From: an uncultured Neomegalonema sp.
GTDB taxonomy: Bacteria; Pseudomonadota; Alphaproteobacteria; Rhodobacterales; Rhodobacteraceae
Assembly: GCA_937922185.1 (NCBI GenBank)
Contig: CAKZUT010000016.1
Location: 1-59,896 of the forward strand
DNA length: 59,896 nucleotides
Reading direction: 5' to 3'
Positions 17,900-29,240 of this stretch are shown here, one piece after another (the stretch's first letter is position 1; each line of letters begins with the position of its first letter). The position numbers and the translations under genes are program-made. The notes beneath the pieces were generated by a model. It made no database searches, had not been told where the DNA came from, and worked only from the letters and a program-made list of their open reading frames with translations.

Positions 17900-19300
17900 T
17901 CAGACGTGGATCGCTCCGTCCCCGCAGGCCATAGCCGCCTCCCGCATCGCTTCGGACAGCGTGGGATGGGCATGACAGGTGCGCGCGATATCCTCTGCCG
18001 ACGCCCCGAATTCCATTGCCACGCAATATTCGTGGATCAGCTCCCCCGCCGACGGGCCGATGACATGAACGCCGAGGATGCGATCCGTCTCCTTATCGGC
18101 CAGCACCTTGGCAAACCCGTCCGTCGCGAAATGTGCTTTAGCACGGCCATTGGCCATGAAGGGAAACTTGCCGACCTTGTAGGCACGTCCTTCGGCTTTC
18201 AGGTCTTCTTCGGTCTTGCCCACATTGGCGACTTCCGGGTCGGTGTAGATCACGCCGGGAATGACACCGTAATTCACATGGCCATGCTGCCCCGCCAGCA
18301 ATTCGGCCACCGCAACGCCCTCATCCTCGGCCTTATGGGCCAGCATCGGCCCGTCGATCACGTCACCGATGGCATAAATGCCGTCCACGCTGGTCTTCCA
18401 CTGACCGTTCGTCTCGACCTGTCCGCGCTTGCTGACCGCAATCCCGGCCTGTTCCAGCCCCAGCCCGTCCGTATAGGCACGCCGCCCCGTGGCGAGCAGC
18501 ACGATATCGGCCTCGACGGTAGCCTCGCTGTCATCCTTGCGGTTCTTGTAGGTCACGACCAGCCGGTCGCCGCTGGCATCCACGCCCTGAACCGCCGCCT
18601 CAAGCGTGAACTGCAAGCCCTGCTTGGTCAGGATTTTCTGGAACTGCCTGGAAATCTCGTCGTCCATGCCGGGGGTGATGTGGTCGAGATACTCGATCAC
18701 CTGCACCTCCGCCCCAAGCCGCCGCCAGACCGAGCCAAGCTCCAGCCCGATCACACCGGCACCGATCACGACCAGCTTGCCGGGCACCCTGTCGAGCGTC
18801 AGTCCGCCCGTGGAGGTCACCACCCGCTTTTCGTCCACCTCGACACCGGGCAGGGATGCAGGCTCCGAGCCGGAGGCGATCACGATATTCTTCGCCGTCA
18901 TCGACTTGCTGTCGCCATTGTTCATCGAGACTGCGACCTTGCCGGCCCCCTCAATCCTCGCCCAGCCGTCGATCCAGTCCACCTTGTTCTTCTTGAACAG
19001 GAAAGCCACGCCGCCGGTCAGTTCCTTCACCTGCCCGGCGCGGTATTCCTGCATCCGGGCCATATCGATCTTCGGTTCGGCGACGATACCCATCTTCGCG
19101 AAATGGCCATCGGCTTCCGCATAGAGATGCGAGGCGTGGAGCAGCGCCTTCGAAGGGATACAGCCGACGTTGAGGCATGTCCCACCCAGCGCACCACGGC
19201 CTTCGACACAGGCGACCTTCATGCCCAGTTGCGCCGCGCGAATGGCACAGACGTATCCGCCCGGTCCTGCCCCGATGACGATGAGATCGTAGTCGGCCAT
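17900..19300 (-). CDS. lpdA: dihydrolipoamide dehydrogenase (E3)
   Basis: A 466-residue FAD-dependent disulfide oxidoreductase. The FAD motif GAGPGG is at 10-15, the redox disulfide is C42-LNVG-C47, the NAD site is [15 protein letters not shown], and the C-terminal catalytic block is HAHPTLSEA. It reoxidises the lipoyl arms of the 2-oxoglutarate dehydrogenase E2 encoded upstream. It lies in line with sucA and odhB but is separated from odhB by an unusual 550-bp gap that holds a decayed Uma2-like gene. The assignment is secure; that it serves 2-oxoglutarate dehydrogenase is inferred from the location. Confidence 0.97.
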   Translation of the reverse strand: MADYDLIVIGAGPGGYVCAIRAAQLGMKVACVEGRGALGGTCLNVGCIPSKALLHASHLYAEADGHFAKMGIVAEPKIDMARMQEYRAGQVKELTGGVAFLFKKNKVDWIDGWARIEGAGKVAVSMNNGDSKSMTAKNIVIASGSEPASLPGVEVDEKRVVTSTGGLTLDRVPGKLVVIGAGVIGLELGSVWRRLGAEVQVIEYLDHITPGMDDEISRQFQKILTKQGLQFTLEAAVQGVDASGDRLVVTYKNRKDDSEATVEADIVLLATGRRAYTDGLGLEQAGIAVSKRGQVETNGQWKTSVDGIYAIGDVIDGPMLAHKAEDEGVAVAELLAGQHGHVNYGVIPGVIYTDPEVANVGKTEEDLKAEGRAYKVGKFPFMANGRAKAHFATDGFAKVLADKETDRILGVHVIGPSAGELIHEYCVAMEFGASAEDIARTCHAHPTLSEAMREAAMACGDGAIHV

Positions 19301-19524
19301 GGTGTTGTCCTGTCGCTTTTAAATGTTGTGCTGTCTTTAGAACCTGCGCGCCCCCGGCGCAATCTCGGCCCTGCGGAGTCGTGGTTCCGGGTGCTTCCCG
19401 CACAAAGCCCGGAACGGATCCATCGTTCCGTCCGGTCGAGGAGAGCGGGAACAGAAGCCCTGAGAGGGCACAGTCGCCCTGCTCCGACACCACAGATCAG
19501 CCAGAGGCAAGAACACCGCATCAC

Positions 19525-19764
19525 GGGAAGCCGATCCCGCCGCCACCCGGCACTATCGGGAAAGAGCGTTCGCCGGTTACGGTCCTGAAGCTGCAATTCC
19601 GGCCCGGCAACGATCCACCATCCGCCGGGACCGCGCTGAAAAATATCTTCCAGGGTCGCGACCAGACTGCCGAAGACCTCCTGATGCGGCGGCGAAGGCC
19701 GCTCCTGACGATGGAATATCCCGTTCACGATCTCCGCGACACGTCCTTCGGGCGGGCCGGGTAT
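19525..19764 (-). pseudogene. Uma2-type (DUF820) nuclease remnant
   Basis: The gap between odhB and lpdA contains, on the minus strand, an 80-codon stretch that reads like the N-terminal half of the Uma2/DUF820 PD-(D/E)xK-fold family: PEGRVAEIVNG, then RPSPPHQEVFGSLVATL, then GPGGWWIVAGPELQLQ, then FPDSAGWRRDRLP. The predicted active-site Asp of FPDSAGW is present. After DRLP the similarity ends abruptly, and no frame continues with the expected PDWVCEVLSP block. No good start codon precedes it; the frame is open back to a TAG near 19845. I read this as a truncated, inactive remnant. The frame itself stays open into lpdA, so a short unknown protein remains possible. Confidence 0.5.
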
Positions 19765-19850
19765 GTCCTGACAGGTGCGATCCGGGGCAGGGACCGACGG
19801 ACGTTCATGGATATCCCCTCGAATCCGACCCTGCCCCGGCTACCCCGATC

Positions 19851-21062
19851 TTACAAATCCATCAGCAAACGGCGGGGATCTTCCAACGCTTCCTTGATAC
19901 GGACGAGGAAAGTCACGGCCCCCTGTCCATCGACGATGCGATGGTCATAGCTCAGCGCGAGATACATCATCGGGCGCACCACAATCTCGCCGTTCACGAC
20001 CATGGGCCGGTCCTGAATCTTGTGCATACCGAGGATGCCCGATTGCGGCGGGTTCAAAATCGGCGTGGACATCAGCGAGCCATAGACCCCGCCATTCGAG
20101 ATCGTGAAGGTGCCGCCCTGCATCTCGGCAATGGTCAGCTTGCCGTCGCGGGCCTTCGCGCCATAGGCGGCAATGGTCTTCTCGATCTCGGCAAAGCCCA
20201 TATCCTGCGCGTCGCGCAGCACGGGGACCACCAGGCCGTTCGGCGTTCCGACCGCAACCCCGATATTGCAATAGTTCTTGTAGACAACATCCGTACCGTC
20301 GATCTCGGCATTGACCTCCGGGATCTCGTTCAGCGCATGGGTACAGGCCTTCACGAAGAAGGACATGAAACCGAGTTTGATACCGTGCTTCTTGAGGAAC
20401 AAGTCCTTGTATTCGGTCCGCAGATCCATGATCGCGCCCATATCCACCTCGTTGAAGGTGGTCAGCATGGCCGCATTGTCCTGCGCCTCTTTCAGGCGAC
20501 GCGCGATCGTCTGGCGCAGCCGGGTCATCTTCACCCGTTCCTCGCGCTCACCCTGCGGCGGCGTGGCGACAGATTTTCCGCCGGAGGAAACGGCCTTCGC
20601 GACATCCTCCTTCATCACCCGACCGTCCCGGCCCGTTCCCGGCACCTGATCGCGCGACAGTCCCGCCTCGGCCATGGCCTTCTTCGCCGAGGGCGCATCC
20701 TCGACATCGCCGCGCCCCATCGCCCTTTCTTTCGGATCAACATGGGCCGCATCGCGCTTTTCAGCCGCAGCCGCAGCCGGGGCACTCTCTTCTTTCGGTG
20801 CATCCGCGCTCGCGGCACCTGACGCCCCTTCCTCGACGATGGCGAGCAGGGCATTGGCCTCGACCGTCTCGCCCTCGGCGGCGATGATCTCCCTGAGCAC
20901 CCCGGCGACAGGCGACGGCGCTTCCACCGTCACCTTGTCGGTTTCCAGTTCACACAGCATCTCATCGACAGCAACGCTGTCGCCTGCCTTCTTGAACCAC
21001 GTCGCGACGGTGGCTTCGGTGACGGATTCGCCAAGGGTGGGGACGCGGACTTCGGTGCTCAT
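19851..21062 (-). CDS. odhB: 2-oxoglutarate dehydrogenase E2, dihydrolipoyl succinyltransferase
   Basis: A 403-residue E2 protein. The single N-terminal lipoyl domain has the lipoylated Lys43 in [11 protein letters not shown]. After an Ala/Pro/Glu-rich linker comes the peripheral-subunit binding domain (about 115-150, [32 protein letters not shown]). The C-terminal catalytic domain ends with the active-site segment [14 protein letters not shown]. It transfers the succinyl group to CoA in the TCA cycle. It starts 28 nt after the sucA stop, so the two genes form an operon. The alternative symbol is sucB. Confidence 0.96.
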   Translation of the reverse strand: MSTEVRVPTLGESVTEATVATWFKKAGDSVAVDEMLCELETDKVTVEAPSPVAGVLREIIAAEGETVEANALLAIVEEGASGAASADAPKEESAPAAAAAEKRDAAHVDPKERAMGRGDVEDAPSAKKAMAEAGLSRDQVPGTGRDGRVMKEDVAKAVSSGGKSVATPPQGEREERVKMTRLRQTIARRLKEAQDNAAMLTTFNEVDMGAIMDLRTEYKDLFLKKHGIKLGFMSFFVKACTHALNEIPEVNAEIDGTDVVYKNYCNIGVAVGTPNGLVVPVLRDAQDMGFAEIEKTIAAYGAKARDGKLTIAEMQGGTFTISNGGVYGSLMSTPILNPPQSGILGMHKIQDRPMVVNGEIVVRPMMYLALSYDHRIVDGQGAVTFLVRIKEALEDPRRLLMDL

Positions 21063-21090
21063 CGTACTTCCTGTCGTATCGGTAGGATCA

Positions 21091-24039
21091 TCATTCGGGG
21101 TCGCTCAGGGCCTGATTGATCAGTGCTTCCTGCTGTGCCTTGTGCTGCGAGGCAAGCCCCGTCGCAGGGGAGGCCGATGCCGGACGACCGGCATAGCGTG
21201 GACGCTTATGCTCCGCCCCAACCCGCCCGAGCAGGTATTCGAGGTTCGGCTCCATGAATGTCCAGCCGCCCTGATTCTTGGGCTCTTCCTGACACCAGAC
21301 GAACTCGGCCTGCTTGAAGCGGTCCAGCTCCTTCATCAACGACATCGCCGGAATCGGATAAAGCTGCTCCGTCCGCATCAGATAGACGTCATTGATGCCG
21401 CGCGCATCGCGCTCTTCCAGCAGATCGTAATAGACCTTGCCGGTGCAGATCACGACCCGCCTGATCTCGTTATCCGGCTTGAGTTCCGTATCGCTCAGGC
21501 CAAGCTGTGCATCATCCCACAGGACACGGTGGAAGCTGGAACCGGGGCCGAACTCCTCGATCTTCGAGACGCATTTCCGGTGACGCAACAGGGATTTGGG
21601 CGTGAACAGGATCAGTGGCTTGCGATAATCGCGGGCTATCTGACGTCGCAGGATATGGAAATAATTCGCGGGCGTCGTACAGTTCGCGATGATCCAGTTC
21701 TCTTCCGCCGAAAGCTGGAGGAAGCGCTCCATGCGGCCGGATGAATGTTCCGGCCCCTGCCCCTCATAGCCATGGGGCAGCAGCATCACGAGACCCGACA
21801 TCCGCAGCCACTTGCGCTCACCGGAACAGATGAACTGATCGATCATGATCTGCGCGCCGTTCACGAAATCGCCGAACTGCGCTTCCCACAGGACCAGCGC
21901 ATTCGGCTCGGACAGCGTGTAGCCGTACTCGAAGCCCAGCACTGCATATTCCGAGAGCATCGAATCGATGACCTCGTAATCATCCTCGCCACCGACATGC
22001 TTGAGCGGGAAGTACCGCTTCTCATTTTCCTGATCGATAAAGGCGGAATGGCGCTGCGAGAATGTCCCGCGCGTGGAATCCTGCCCCGACAGACGCACCG
22101 GAATGCCGTCCTTGATGAGCGATCCGAAAGCCAGCGCCTCGGCGGTGGCCCAGTCAAAGCCCTCCCCCGTCTCGAACATCTTCTTCTTCGCCTCAAGCTG
22201 GCGCGCGACCGTGCGGTGCACGGCGAAGCCTTCGGGGGCGGCGGTCAGCACCCCGCCGATCCGTTTCAGCGCGTCGATATCGTAGCCGGTCTCCCCGCGC
22301 TGATATTCACCGCGTCCGGCATTGAAGCCGGACCAGCGCCCGTCAAGCCAGTCCGCCTTGTTTGGACGGTATTCCACCCCGGCATCGAATTCGGCCTGGA
22401 GATGATCCCTGAACTCTGACCGGATCGTATCGACGTCTTCCTGGGTCAGCACGCCTTCTCCGGTCAGGCGACGGGCGTAGATTTCCGTGACGGGCGGATG
22501 CTTCTTGATGGTCTTGTACATCAAGGGCTGCGTGAACATCGGTTCATCGCCCTCGTTATGGCCGTAGCGGCGGTAGCAGAAGATATCGATCACGACATCC
22601 TTGTTGAACTTCTGCCGATATTCCGTGGCGACCTTCGCCGCATGGACCACCGCTTCGGGATCGTCGCCGTTGACGTGGAAGATCGGGGCCTCGACCATCA
22701 TCGCGATATCGGATGGATAGGGAGACGACCGCGAAAAGCGCGGGGCTGTCGTGAACCCGATCTGATTATTGACGATGATATGGATCGCGCCGCCCGTCTT
22801 GTGTCCGGCCAGCCCCGACAGCCCGAGACATTCGGCCACCACACCCTGTCCCGCGAAGGCCGCATCCCCGTGCAACAGGACCGGAATCACACAGTCCCGG
22901 TCATCCTCGCCCAATTGCCGCTGCTTCGCACGGGCCTTGCCCAGCACGACCGGATTGACCGCCTCCAGATGCGATGGATTGGCCGTCAGCGACAGATGCA
23001 CGTTATTGCCGTCGAACTCGCGGTCGGAGGATGCGCCGAGATGGTATTTCACATCACCGGACCCCTCGACCTCATCGGGCTTGAAGCTGCCGCCCTGGAA
23101 TTCGTTGAAGATCTCCCGGAACGGCTTGGCCATGACATTGGCGAGGACATTCAGGCGGCCCCGGTGGGGCATCCCGATGATGATTTCCTTCGCGCCCAGC
23201 GCCCCGCCGCGCTTGATAATCTGTTCCATCGCGGGGATCAGTGCCTCGCCGCCATCGATGCCGAACCGCTTGGTGCCGGTATACTTGACGTTCAGGAACT
23301 GCTCGAAGCCCTCGGTCTCGATCAGGCTGTTCAGGATTGCCTTGCGCCCCTCGGGCGTGAAGCTGATTTCCTTGTCATATCCCTCGATCCGCTCTTTCAG
23401 CCATGCGGCCTCGTCGGCATTCGAGATATGCATGTATTGCAGGGCAAAGGTGCCGCAATAGGTCCGCTTCAGGATATCATCGATCTCCCGCATCGTGGCC
23501 TTCTCAAGCCCCAGCACGTTGTCGATGAAGATGGGCCGGTCGAGATCGGACTCCGTGAAGCCGTAGGTCGATGGGTCCAGTTCCGGCGCATGTTCGATAT
23601 TCACGATTCCGAGAGGATCGAGATTGGCCGCCAGATGCCCCCGGATACGGTGCGCGCGAATGAACATGATCGCGCGGATCGAATCGAGCGTCGCGGCCTT
23701 GATGGCCTGCGGATCGGCAGTCCCGGACTTCGCGGCGATTTTCTTCGCGAGGGCCTGCCCGGAGGGGATCGCATCCCATTGTCCGTCGAGCGCGGCCACC
23801 AGCTCGTCATTGGCGACGGGCGGCCAGTCGGCGCGTTTCCAGCTTGCGCCGCCGGCATGGGATTTCGCGACCTCGCCCTCGTCGCCCATGCCGTCGAACA
23901 GCGCGCGCCAGCTTTCATCGACGGAAGACGGGTCTTCCGCATAGCGCGCCTGAAGATGTTCGACATAGGCGGCGTTCGAGCCGCTGAGGAAGGAGGCCGG
24001 CTCGGAAGTTCCGGTATTGAGGGCGTCGTCTTTTTTCAT
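21091..24039 (-). CDS. sucA: 2-oxoglutarate dehydrogenase E1 component
   Basis: A 982-residue thiamine-diphosphate E1 subunit that decarboxylates 2-oxoglutarate. The N-terminus has [22 protein letters not shown], the expected E2-contact segment. Further on are [21 protein letters not shown], the TPP-binding block [13 protein letters not shown] with INNQIGFTT, and the C-terminal QYIPAM-like LYPIPAMSL region. The start is uncertain: the ATG at 24039 (MKKDDALN) fits the family's N-terminal length, but no clear ribosome site precedes it; an in-frame ATG at 24111 would add 24 residues that do not look conserved. It leads the sucA-odhB-lpdA cluster; sucCD and sdh genes are not nearby. Confidence 0.95.
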   Translation of the reverse strand: MKKDDALNTGTSEPASFLSGSNAAYVEHLQARYAEDPSSVDESWRALFDGMGDEGEVAKSHAGGASWKRADWPPVANDELVAALDGQWDAIPSGQALAKKIAAKSGTADPQAIKAATLDSIRAIMFIRAHRIRGHLAANLDPLGIVNIEHAPELDPSTYGFTESDLDRPIFIDNVLGLEKATMREIDDILKRTYCGTFALQYMHISNADEAAWLKERIEGYDKEISFTPEGRKAILNSLIETEGFEQFLNVKYTGTKRFGIDGGEALIPAMEQIIKRGGALGAKEIIIGMPHRGRLNVLANVMAKPFREIFNEFQGGSFKPDEVEGSGDVKYHLGASSDREFDGNNVHLSLTANPSHLEAVNPVVLGKARAKQRQLGEDDRDCVIPVLLHGDAAFAGQGVVAECLGLSGLAGHKTGGAIHIIVNNQIGFTTAPRFSRSSPYPSDIAMMVEAPIFHVNGDDPEAVVHAAKVATEYRQKFNKDVVIDIFCYRRYGHNEGDEPMFTQPLMYKTIKKHPPVTEIYARRLTGEGVLTQEDVDTIRSEFRDHLQAEFDAGVEYRPNKADWLDGRWSGFNAGRGEYQRGETGYDIDALKRIGGVLTAAPEGFAVHRTVARQLEAKKKMFETGEGFDWATAEALAFGSLIKDGIPVRLSGQDSTRGTFSQRHSAFIDQENEKRYFPLKHVGGEDDYEVIDSMLSEYAVLGFEYGYTLSEPNALVLWEAQFGDFVNGAQIMIDQFICSGERKWLRMSGLVMLLPHGYEGQGPEHSSGRMERFLQLSAEENWIIANCTTPANYFHILRRQIARDYRKPLILFTPKSLLRHRKCVSKIEEFGPGSSFHRVLWDDAQLGLSDTELKPDNEIRRVVICTGKVYYDLLEERDARGINDVYLMRTEQLYPIPAMSLMKELDRFKQAEFVWCQEEPKNQGGWTFMEPNLEYLLGRVGAEHKRPRYAGRPASASPATGLASQHKAQQEALINQALSDPE

Positions 24040-24377
24040 CGCGGTCGCATGAAGGGCTGCCTTCGCGCGCTCCCTTGGATCGATAGGCCGGACGGAACCG
24101 TGCGGCTCCATGCAGATACGGCGCGCGCGCCGGAAATCGACCGACTCGCGTGTGGGGTTCTCTTACTCCATCGCGAACACGGATTGCACCGTATAGTGTC
24201 AGCCTTCTTCTCCTGAATCGAAAAGAATGCGAAACACAGGCTCTGAAGGAAGAATTGCCTTCCGCGTCATATCGCATGACTGTTATCAACACGCTGTAAA
24301 CGAAAAGGCGGGATGCTGGCGCAAATTGCGTAAGGTACAACTTTCGCATCCAAGAGAATCAGCACCGCAGGTTCGTC
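24040..24377. other. 338-bp divergent intergenic region, sucA / lipoprotein
   Basis: The stretch between the sucA start and the oppositely oriented lipoprotein gene is AT-richer around 24180-24360 and must hold both promoters. I could not fix -35/-10 pairs with confidence; a CTATAC element on the minus strand near 24195 is a possible sucA -10. I see no tRNA, terminator or known riboswitch here. Confidence 0.4.
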
Positions 24378-25352
24378 ATGATCAGTCTTCGCCTTCCCGC
24401 CATCATCCTCGCTCTCGTCATGCCCCTTGCCGCCTGCACCGGCGATGCGGGTCAACTGATAACGCTGGCTGACGCGAGCGAAGCACGCAAATTCGTGAAA
24501 CCGGCGGGATCGCGTGATTCTATCGTCAACTCCACGCCGCGCGGCACGCTCGACAGCCGCGAGCTGTCCCAGCGCGTTCTCCTGCGCCCCCGTCCGCCTA
24601 AGATCATCGCCCCGGATTTCGCCAGCCTGCCCGACGCCCTCACCTACGCGGCCCGTTCGGCCACCGGCGATGCGGAGCGTGTACGCGGCGCGCGCTGGAC
24701 CGAGGCAGCACAGATCGGCCTGCTGTTCGGGTCTCCCGAAGGCAAAGCATATCTGACGGGCAAACAGGGCCGTGCCCTGGTGCGCGGCGAGCCGATGGAA
24801 AGCTGCCCCATTCTCGATGTCGCCCTCGCCTCCACCGACGATCTGGCAAGCGACGGGGCCATGCGTTCCTGCCTCAACAAGGCCGCCGCGATGCCCGGAT
24901 GCGGATGCCGCCTGATCGCGCGCGGTGATTACCTTCTCGCGAAACGTGACGAGTTCGCCTATGCCATCGGCGTCGGCACCACCGTGATCGACCCCTCGCG
25001 CAACACGGCCATGACCTATGCCTCCGAGGAGCGCATCGTGGAGGGTCGCCCCGGTGCCCGGCATATCTGGCTGCTCGACGTTAAAGGCCCTGTCGGCCTG
25101 CTACAGGTCGAGCCGGATGGACGCGCGGCCATGACCATCAATGCGACCGGCACGAAATATACCGGCGTCCACAAGGCCGACGGCTTCCGCCGGGGTCGCA
25201 TCGCACGGCGCGCCTACATGACCGACGACGCGGGACGCAATCTCGTCGTGCTGGTCGGTTACGAGGATACAGAGTTCAAGGACAACCGCGCCCAGCTCAG
25301 CGCGTGGAACCCCTATGGCTCTCCCGTCCTGAAGAAAGCCGAGGCGAAGTAA
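24378..25352 (+). CDS. hypothetical lipoprotein
   Basis: A 324-residue protein with a lipoprotein signal peptide: a hydrophobic stretch followed by the lipobox LAAC, with Cys at about 19. The mature part is a mixed alpha/beta sequence with a Cys-rich turn (ESCPILDV, MRSCLNKAA, PGCGCRLIARGD) and several predicted beta strands (RHIWLLDVKGPVGLLQVE). I do not recognise a family. It should be anchored in a membrane facing the periplasm. It is the first of four plus-strand genes, followed by a PLP enzyme and wecBC, with 85 nt to the next gene. CAGG about 7 nt upstream supports the start. Confidence 0.8.
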   Translation: MISLRLPAIILALVMPLAACTGDAGQLITLADASEARKFVKPAGSRDSIVNSTPRGTLDSRELSQRVLLRPRPPKIIAPDFASLPDALTYAARSATGDAERVRGARWTEAAQIGLLFGSPEGKAYLTGKQGRALVRGEPMESCPILDVALASTDDLASDGAMRSCLNKAAAMPGCGCRLIARGDYLLAKRDEFAYAIGVGTTVIDPSRNTAMTYASEERIVEGRPGARHIWLLDVKGPVGLLQVEPDGRAAMTINATGTKYTGVHKADGFRRGRIARRAYMTDDAGRNLVVLVGYEDTEFKDNRAQLSAWNPYGSPVLKKAEAK

Positions 25353-25437
25353 CGCACAACCGCCCATAGGCTCTTGCGCTCACCCGTTCCCGAAGGCAGG
25401 AACGGGCAATCGCCGCGCTATCGCAGGAGTCTTTCGC

Positions 25438-26697
25438 ATGTTCGACCAGCACCCCGCCCTGATGGATGAAATCCGGGACCGCTTCGCCCATGTCGATACC
25501 TGTCCGGTTCAGGGCGAACGCATATTCTTCGAGAATGCAGGCGGCGCGCTGACGCTCAAGTCGGCGGTCGAGACCTCGACCCGATACGCCGCCATCCCGG
25601 ATAATCAGGGCCGCGACAACCCCATGTCGCATGAACTTGTTGCCGTCATCGCCAAGGCCCGCGCCGATGCCATGACCTTCCTCAATGCAAAGGAGGGTCA
25701 GGTCTTCGTCGGCGAAAGCGGGACCGAACTTCTTTTTCGCATGATCTCGAATGCGATTCTCGAATCCCCGGAGGGCGGCAGTGTCATCGGCACCACTCTC
25801 GAACACCCCGCCTCTCGCAGCGCCGCCATCCGTTGGGCAAAGGTCGCACGCAAGGACTACATCCCCGTTCCCCACAGCGACGACACCGGCTCGGTAGAGG
25901 CCTCTGACTACGCCGCGCTGGTACGGCCCGATACCCGCGTGGCCACCATCATCCACACATCCCCCGTCACCGGCATGGCCGTCGATGTCGCGGCGGTCAG
26001 CAAGGCCATCCGCGCAGTCGCCCCCGAATGCTATATTATCGTAGACGGCATCCAGCACGCGGCCCACGGGCGACTCGATATCGACAGCTACGGCATCGAC
26101 GGCTATGCGATCTCTCCCTACAAGGTTTTCTCGCGCCACGGTTATGGCGTCGCATGGATATCCGACCGCCTTACCGCCCTGCCCCATGACAGCCTGATCG
26201 ACGGCCCGGAGGGTAACTGGGAACTCGGCACCCGCGATACCGGCTCCTATGCCACTTTCTCGGATGTGGTCGGCTATTTCGACTGGCTCGGCGGCCATTT
26301 CAGCGACAGCGACGATTCCCGCACCCGGATGGAAGCGGCGGGCAAGGCCATTCACGCCCATGAGCAATCCCTGACCGACGCGATGCTTCACGGCACCGGC
26401 AATCTCAAGGGCCTCGCCGACATGCCACAGGTGAAAATAATCGGCGGCATCGACAACCCCCGCCGCGAGGGTCTTGTCGCCTGCTGGGTCGAGGGGCGGG
26501 AAACACCGGAGATTATTCAGGCTCTCAGCGAACGCGGCATCCGCGTCCATATCCGCAAGGCCGACCATTATTCCGGCAATATCCTCAAGCCGCTGGACCG
26601 CCCCGACTGCATCCGGGTTTCCATGTGCCACTACAATACTCTGGCAGAAGTCGCGCATTTCCTCACCGCCATGCGCGAAATCGTGGAGGCGGGCTGA
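25438..26697 (+). CDS. class V aminotransferase (cysteine desulfurase-like PLP enzyme)
   Basis: A 419-residue fold-type I PLP enzyme of the class V/cysteine desulfurase group. Features include FFENAGGALTLKSAVE near the N-terminus, ASRSAAIRWAKVA, VATIIHTSPVTGMAVDVAAVSKA (substrate/cofactor contacts), YIIVDGIQHAAHGRLDID with the PLP-binding Asp/His, and the Schiff-base Lys in AISPYKVFSRHG. It lacks an obvious desulfurase active-site Cys loop, so sulfur transfer is not assured; an epimerase or aminotransferase role is equally possible. The gene lies between a lipoprotein and wecB. Confidence 0.85.
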   Translation: MFDQHPALMDEIRDRFAHVDTCPVQGERIFFENAGGALTLKSAVETSTRYAAIPDNQGRDNPMSHELVAVIAKARADAMTFLNAKEGQVFVGESGTELLFRMISNAILESPEGGSVIGTTLEHPASRSAAIRWAKVARKDYIPVPHSDDTGSVEASDYAALVRPDTRVATIIHTSPVTGMAVDVAAVSKAIRAVAPECYIIVDGIQHAAHGRLDIDSYGIDGYAISPYKVFSRHGYGVAWISDRLTALPHDSLIDGPEGNWELGTRDTGSYATFSDVVGYFDWLGGHFSDSDDSRTRMEAAGKAIHAHEQSLTDAMLHGTGNLKGLADMPQVKIIGGIDNPRREGLVACWVEGRETPEIIQALSERGIRVHIRKADHYSGNILKPLDRPDCIRVSMCHYNTLAEVAHFLTAMREIVEAG

Positions 26698-26812
26698 GGA
26701 CATCACGGTTCGGGCAATGAAGTTGCTTTTTGGCACGGGGCCTTAAGCCCTTTGCAAACCCTTCGGCGGTACGGTCACGGCAACGCGCAATTTGCCAGAA
26801 CGGTATCGCCCG

Positions 26813-28045
26813 ATGACCTCTTCCGATCTTCCCCATGTCGTCTGCGTCTTCGGCACCCGGCCCGAAGCGATCAAGATGGCCCCGGTCGTGCAGGCCCTCA
26901 AGGCCCGCAGCGACGTCCGCACCAGCGTCTGCCTGACCGGACAGCACCGCGAGATGCTGTTGCAGGTCACCGACCTCTTCGGCATCGTCCCCGATCACAA
27001 TCTCGACGTGATGCGCGCGGCGCAGGGGCTTACCCATGTCACCGGTGCCGTCCTGGCCGGACTGGAGACCGCCTTTCAGGAGATGAAACCCGACTGGGTA
27101 CTCGTCCACGGCGACACCACCACCACCATGGCCGCCGCCATGGCAGCGTATTACCAGCAAATTCCCGTCGGTCATGTCGAGGCGGGCCTGCGGACGGGCA
27201 ATATCTACTCGCCCTGGCCCGAGGAGATGAACCGCAAGATCGCGGGCGCACTCTCGACTCTCCATTTCGCGCCCACGCGCGGCTCGGCGGATAACCTTCT
27301 GCGCGAGGGCATCGACGGAGATCGCATCGCGATCACCGGCAATACCGTCATCGACGCCCTGTTCTGGGTCCGCGACCACACCCTCCGCAATCCGCAGACC
27401 GAGTCGGAAATGGCCGAGCGATTCGGTTTCCTGAACCCCGCGAAAAAGCTGATCCTGGTAACCGGCCACCGCCGCGAAAATCAGGGGGGCGGACTGGAGA
27501 AGATTTGTGCCGCCATGCGCTCTCTGGCCCTGCGCGGCGATGTGGAGGTCGTCTACCCCGTTCATCTGAACCCCAATGTCCAGCGCGCGGCCAGAGCTGT
27601 GCTCAAGGATGTGGAGGGTGTCCATCTCATCCAGCCGCTCGACTACCTGCCCTTTGTCTGGCTGATGGACCGCGCTCATCTGATCGTCACCGATTCGGGT
27701 GGCATTCAGGAAGAGGCCCCCTCACTGGGCAAACCCGTGCTTGTCACCCGTGACACCACCGAACGGCCCGAAGCCGTGGAGGCCGGAACGGTCCGCCTTA
27801 CCGGGGCCGATACCGACGCGATCCTCTGGGAGGCCGAGCGCCTTCTGGACGACGACGCGGCCTATGCCGCCATGGCCCATGCCCATAATCCATACGGCGA
27901 CGGCAAAGCCGCCAGCCGCATCGTGACCCGACTTCTTCAGGAGAAACCGCAATGGTATCGCGAATCTGCGTCATCGGCCTCGGCTATATCGGCCTCCCCA
28001 CAGCTGCCGTCTTCGCCGATGCCGGCGTCGACGTCCACGGGGTAG
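26813..28045 (+). CDS. wecB: UDP-N-acetylglucosamine 2-epimerase (non-hydrolysing)
   Basis: A 410-residue epimerase that makes UDP-ManNAc from UDP-GlcNAc. Family blocks are [78 protein letters not shown], and the C-terminal [30 protein letters not shown]. The normal protein would end near LLQEK; this frame continues about 34 residues of Ser/Pro-rich sequence and overlaps the start of wecC by 94 nt. Either the stop codon has been lost or the tail is real. With WecC it forms a two-step route to UDP-ManNAcA for surface polysaccharide. Confidence 0.93.
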   Translation: MTSSDLPHVVCVFGTRPEAIKMAPVVQALKARSDVRTSVCLTGQHREMLLQVTDLFGIVPDHNLDVMRAAQGLTHVTGAVLAGLETAFQEMKPDWVLVHGDTTTTMAAAMAAYYQQIPVGHVEAGLRTGNIYSPWPEEMNRKIAGALSTLHFAPTRGSADNLLREGIDGDRIAITGNTVIDALFWVRDHTLRNPQTESEMAERFGFLNPAKKLILVTGHRRENQGGGLEKICAAMRSLALRGDVEVVYPVHLNPNVQRAARAVLKDVEGVHLIQPLDYLPFVWLMDRAHLIVTDSGGIQEEAPSLGKPVLVTRDTTERPEAVEAGTVRLTGADTDAILWEAERLLDDDAAYAAMAHAHNPYGDGKAASRIVTRLLQEKPQWYRESASSASAISASPQLPSSPMPASTSTG

Positions 28046-29187
28046 ACGTCAACGAGGCCGCCATCGCCTCCATCAACGCGGGCGAGCCGCATATCGTGGA
28101 GCCGCATCTCGGCGCGCTCCTGCGGCGTGTGGTCGAACGCGGCAAGCTGGTGGCCAGCATGGAACCGGCGGAGGCGGAATGCTTCATCGTCGCCGTGCCG
28201 ACCCCCTTCAAGGGCGATCACGAGCCGGACCTGCGCTATATCGAGCAGGCCGCCAAGGCCATTGCGCCCAAGCTGGCCAGGGGCAATCTCGTCATTCTCG
28301 AATCGACCTCTCCCGTCGGCGCGACCGAGAAAATGGCCGCATGGATGGCCGATGCCCGCCCCGATCTGAGCTTTCCGCAGCAAAAGGGCGAGATGTCCGA
28401 TATCCGGGTCGCCCACTGCCCCGAGCGCGTCCTGCCGGGCAAAATCCTTCAGGAAGTGGTCGAGAATGACCGCGTTGTCGGCGGCATGACCCGCCGCTGC
28501 GCCAGCGCCGCCGTGCAGGTCTACAAGACCGTCGTGAAGGGCGATTGCCACGTCACCGACGCACGCACCGCCGAAATGGCAAAGCTGACCGAAAACGCCT
28601 TCCGCGACGTGAACATCGCCTTCGCCAACGAGCTGTCCACCATCTGTGACAAGCTCAAGATAAACGTGTGGCAGCTTATCCGCATGGCGAACCTGCACCC
28701 GCGCGTGAATATCCTCAGCCCCGGTCCCGGCGTGGGCGGCCATTGCATCGCCGTGGACCCCTGGTTCATCGTGGATTCGGCCCCCGAGGAGGCGCGCCTC
28801 ATCCGCACGGCCCGCGAGATCAACGATTCGAAACCCGATTGGGTGGTCGAGAAGGTGCTGGGCAAGGCCGCAAACCTCAAGGAACCGATCATCGCCTGCT
28901 TCGGGTTGGCCTTCAAAGCCAATGTGGACGACCTGCGCGAAAGCCCCGCCGTGGAGGTGACGACCAAACTCGCCGCCGCCAAACCGGGCCGCATCCTCGC
29001 TGTCGAACCGCATATCAACGGCCTGCCTGCCGCCCTGCGCGATTCGAATGTCGAGCTGACCGATTTCAACGAGGCCCTGGAAACGGCGGATATCGCCCTC
29101 CTCCTCGTCGATCACGACGCCTTCCAGCATGTTGACCGCGACCTCGTGAAGGACAAGATCCTCATCGACACGCGCGGCACCTGGTAG
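27952..29187 (+). CDS. wecC: UDP-N-acetyl-D-mannosaminuronate dehydrogenase
   Basis: A 411-residue NAD-dependent nucleotide-sugar dehydrogenase that oxidises UDP-ManNAc to UDP-ManNAcA. It has the N-terminal Rossmann motif [20 protein letters not shown], the substrate block [28 protein letters not shown], the catalytic Cys in [15 protein letters not shown], and the C-terminal [19 protein letters not shown]. Its start lies inside the 3' part of wecB. The WecB-WecC order is that of enterobacterial common antigen and capsule loci, but no glycosyltransferase or flippase genes flank it here. Confidence 0.95.
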   Translation: MVSRICVIGLGYIGLPTAAVFADAGVDVHGVDVNEAAIASINAGEPHIVEPHLGALLRRVVERGKLVASMEPAEAECFIVAVPTPFKGDHEPDLRYIEQAAKAIAPKLARGNLVILESTSPVGATEKMAAWMADARPDLSFPQQKGEMSDIRVAHCPERVLPGKILQEVVENDRVVGGMTRRCASAAVQVYKTVVKGDCHVTDARTAEMAKLTENAFRDVNIAFANELSTICDKLKINVWQLIRMANLHPRVNILSPGPGVGGHCIAVDPWFIVDSAPEEARLIRTAREINDSKPDWVVEKVLGKAANLKEPIIACFGLAFKANVDDLRESPAVEVTTKLAAAKPGRILAVEPHINGLPAALRDSNVELTDFNEALETADIALLLVDHDAFQHVDRDLVKDKILIDTRGTW

Positions 29188-29204
29188 ACTGCAGCTCTTT
29201 TATC

Positions 29205-29240
29205 TTCCCCCCTCTCCCGTCTGCGGCAGAGGGGGGGGAA
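29205..29240. terminator. GC-rich hairpin after wecC
   Basis: TTCCCCCCTCT (29205-29215) pairs with AGAGGGGGG plus AA (29228-29240) around a roughly 12-nt loop. No T-run follows on either strand, but the position 17 nt after the wecC stop, in a 266-bp gap before a convergent gene, suggests a shared transcription end. I see nothing else of note between 29241 and 29453. Confidence 0.5.

Noticed and set aside
17645-19588. A 647-codon plus-strand open frame opposite lpdA and the CoxL-like gene
   Set aside because: Overlaps two confidently identified genes and has shadow-like composition.
24040-24377. Riboswitch or sucA-motif RNA upstream of sucA
   Set aside because: No convincing conserved stem set was found; only ordinary promoter-like AT-rich sequence.
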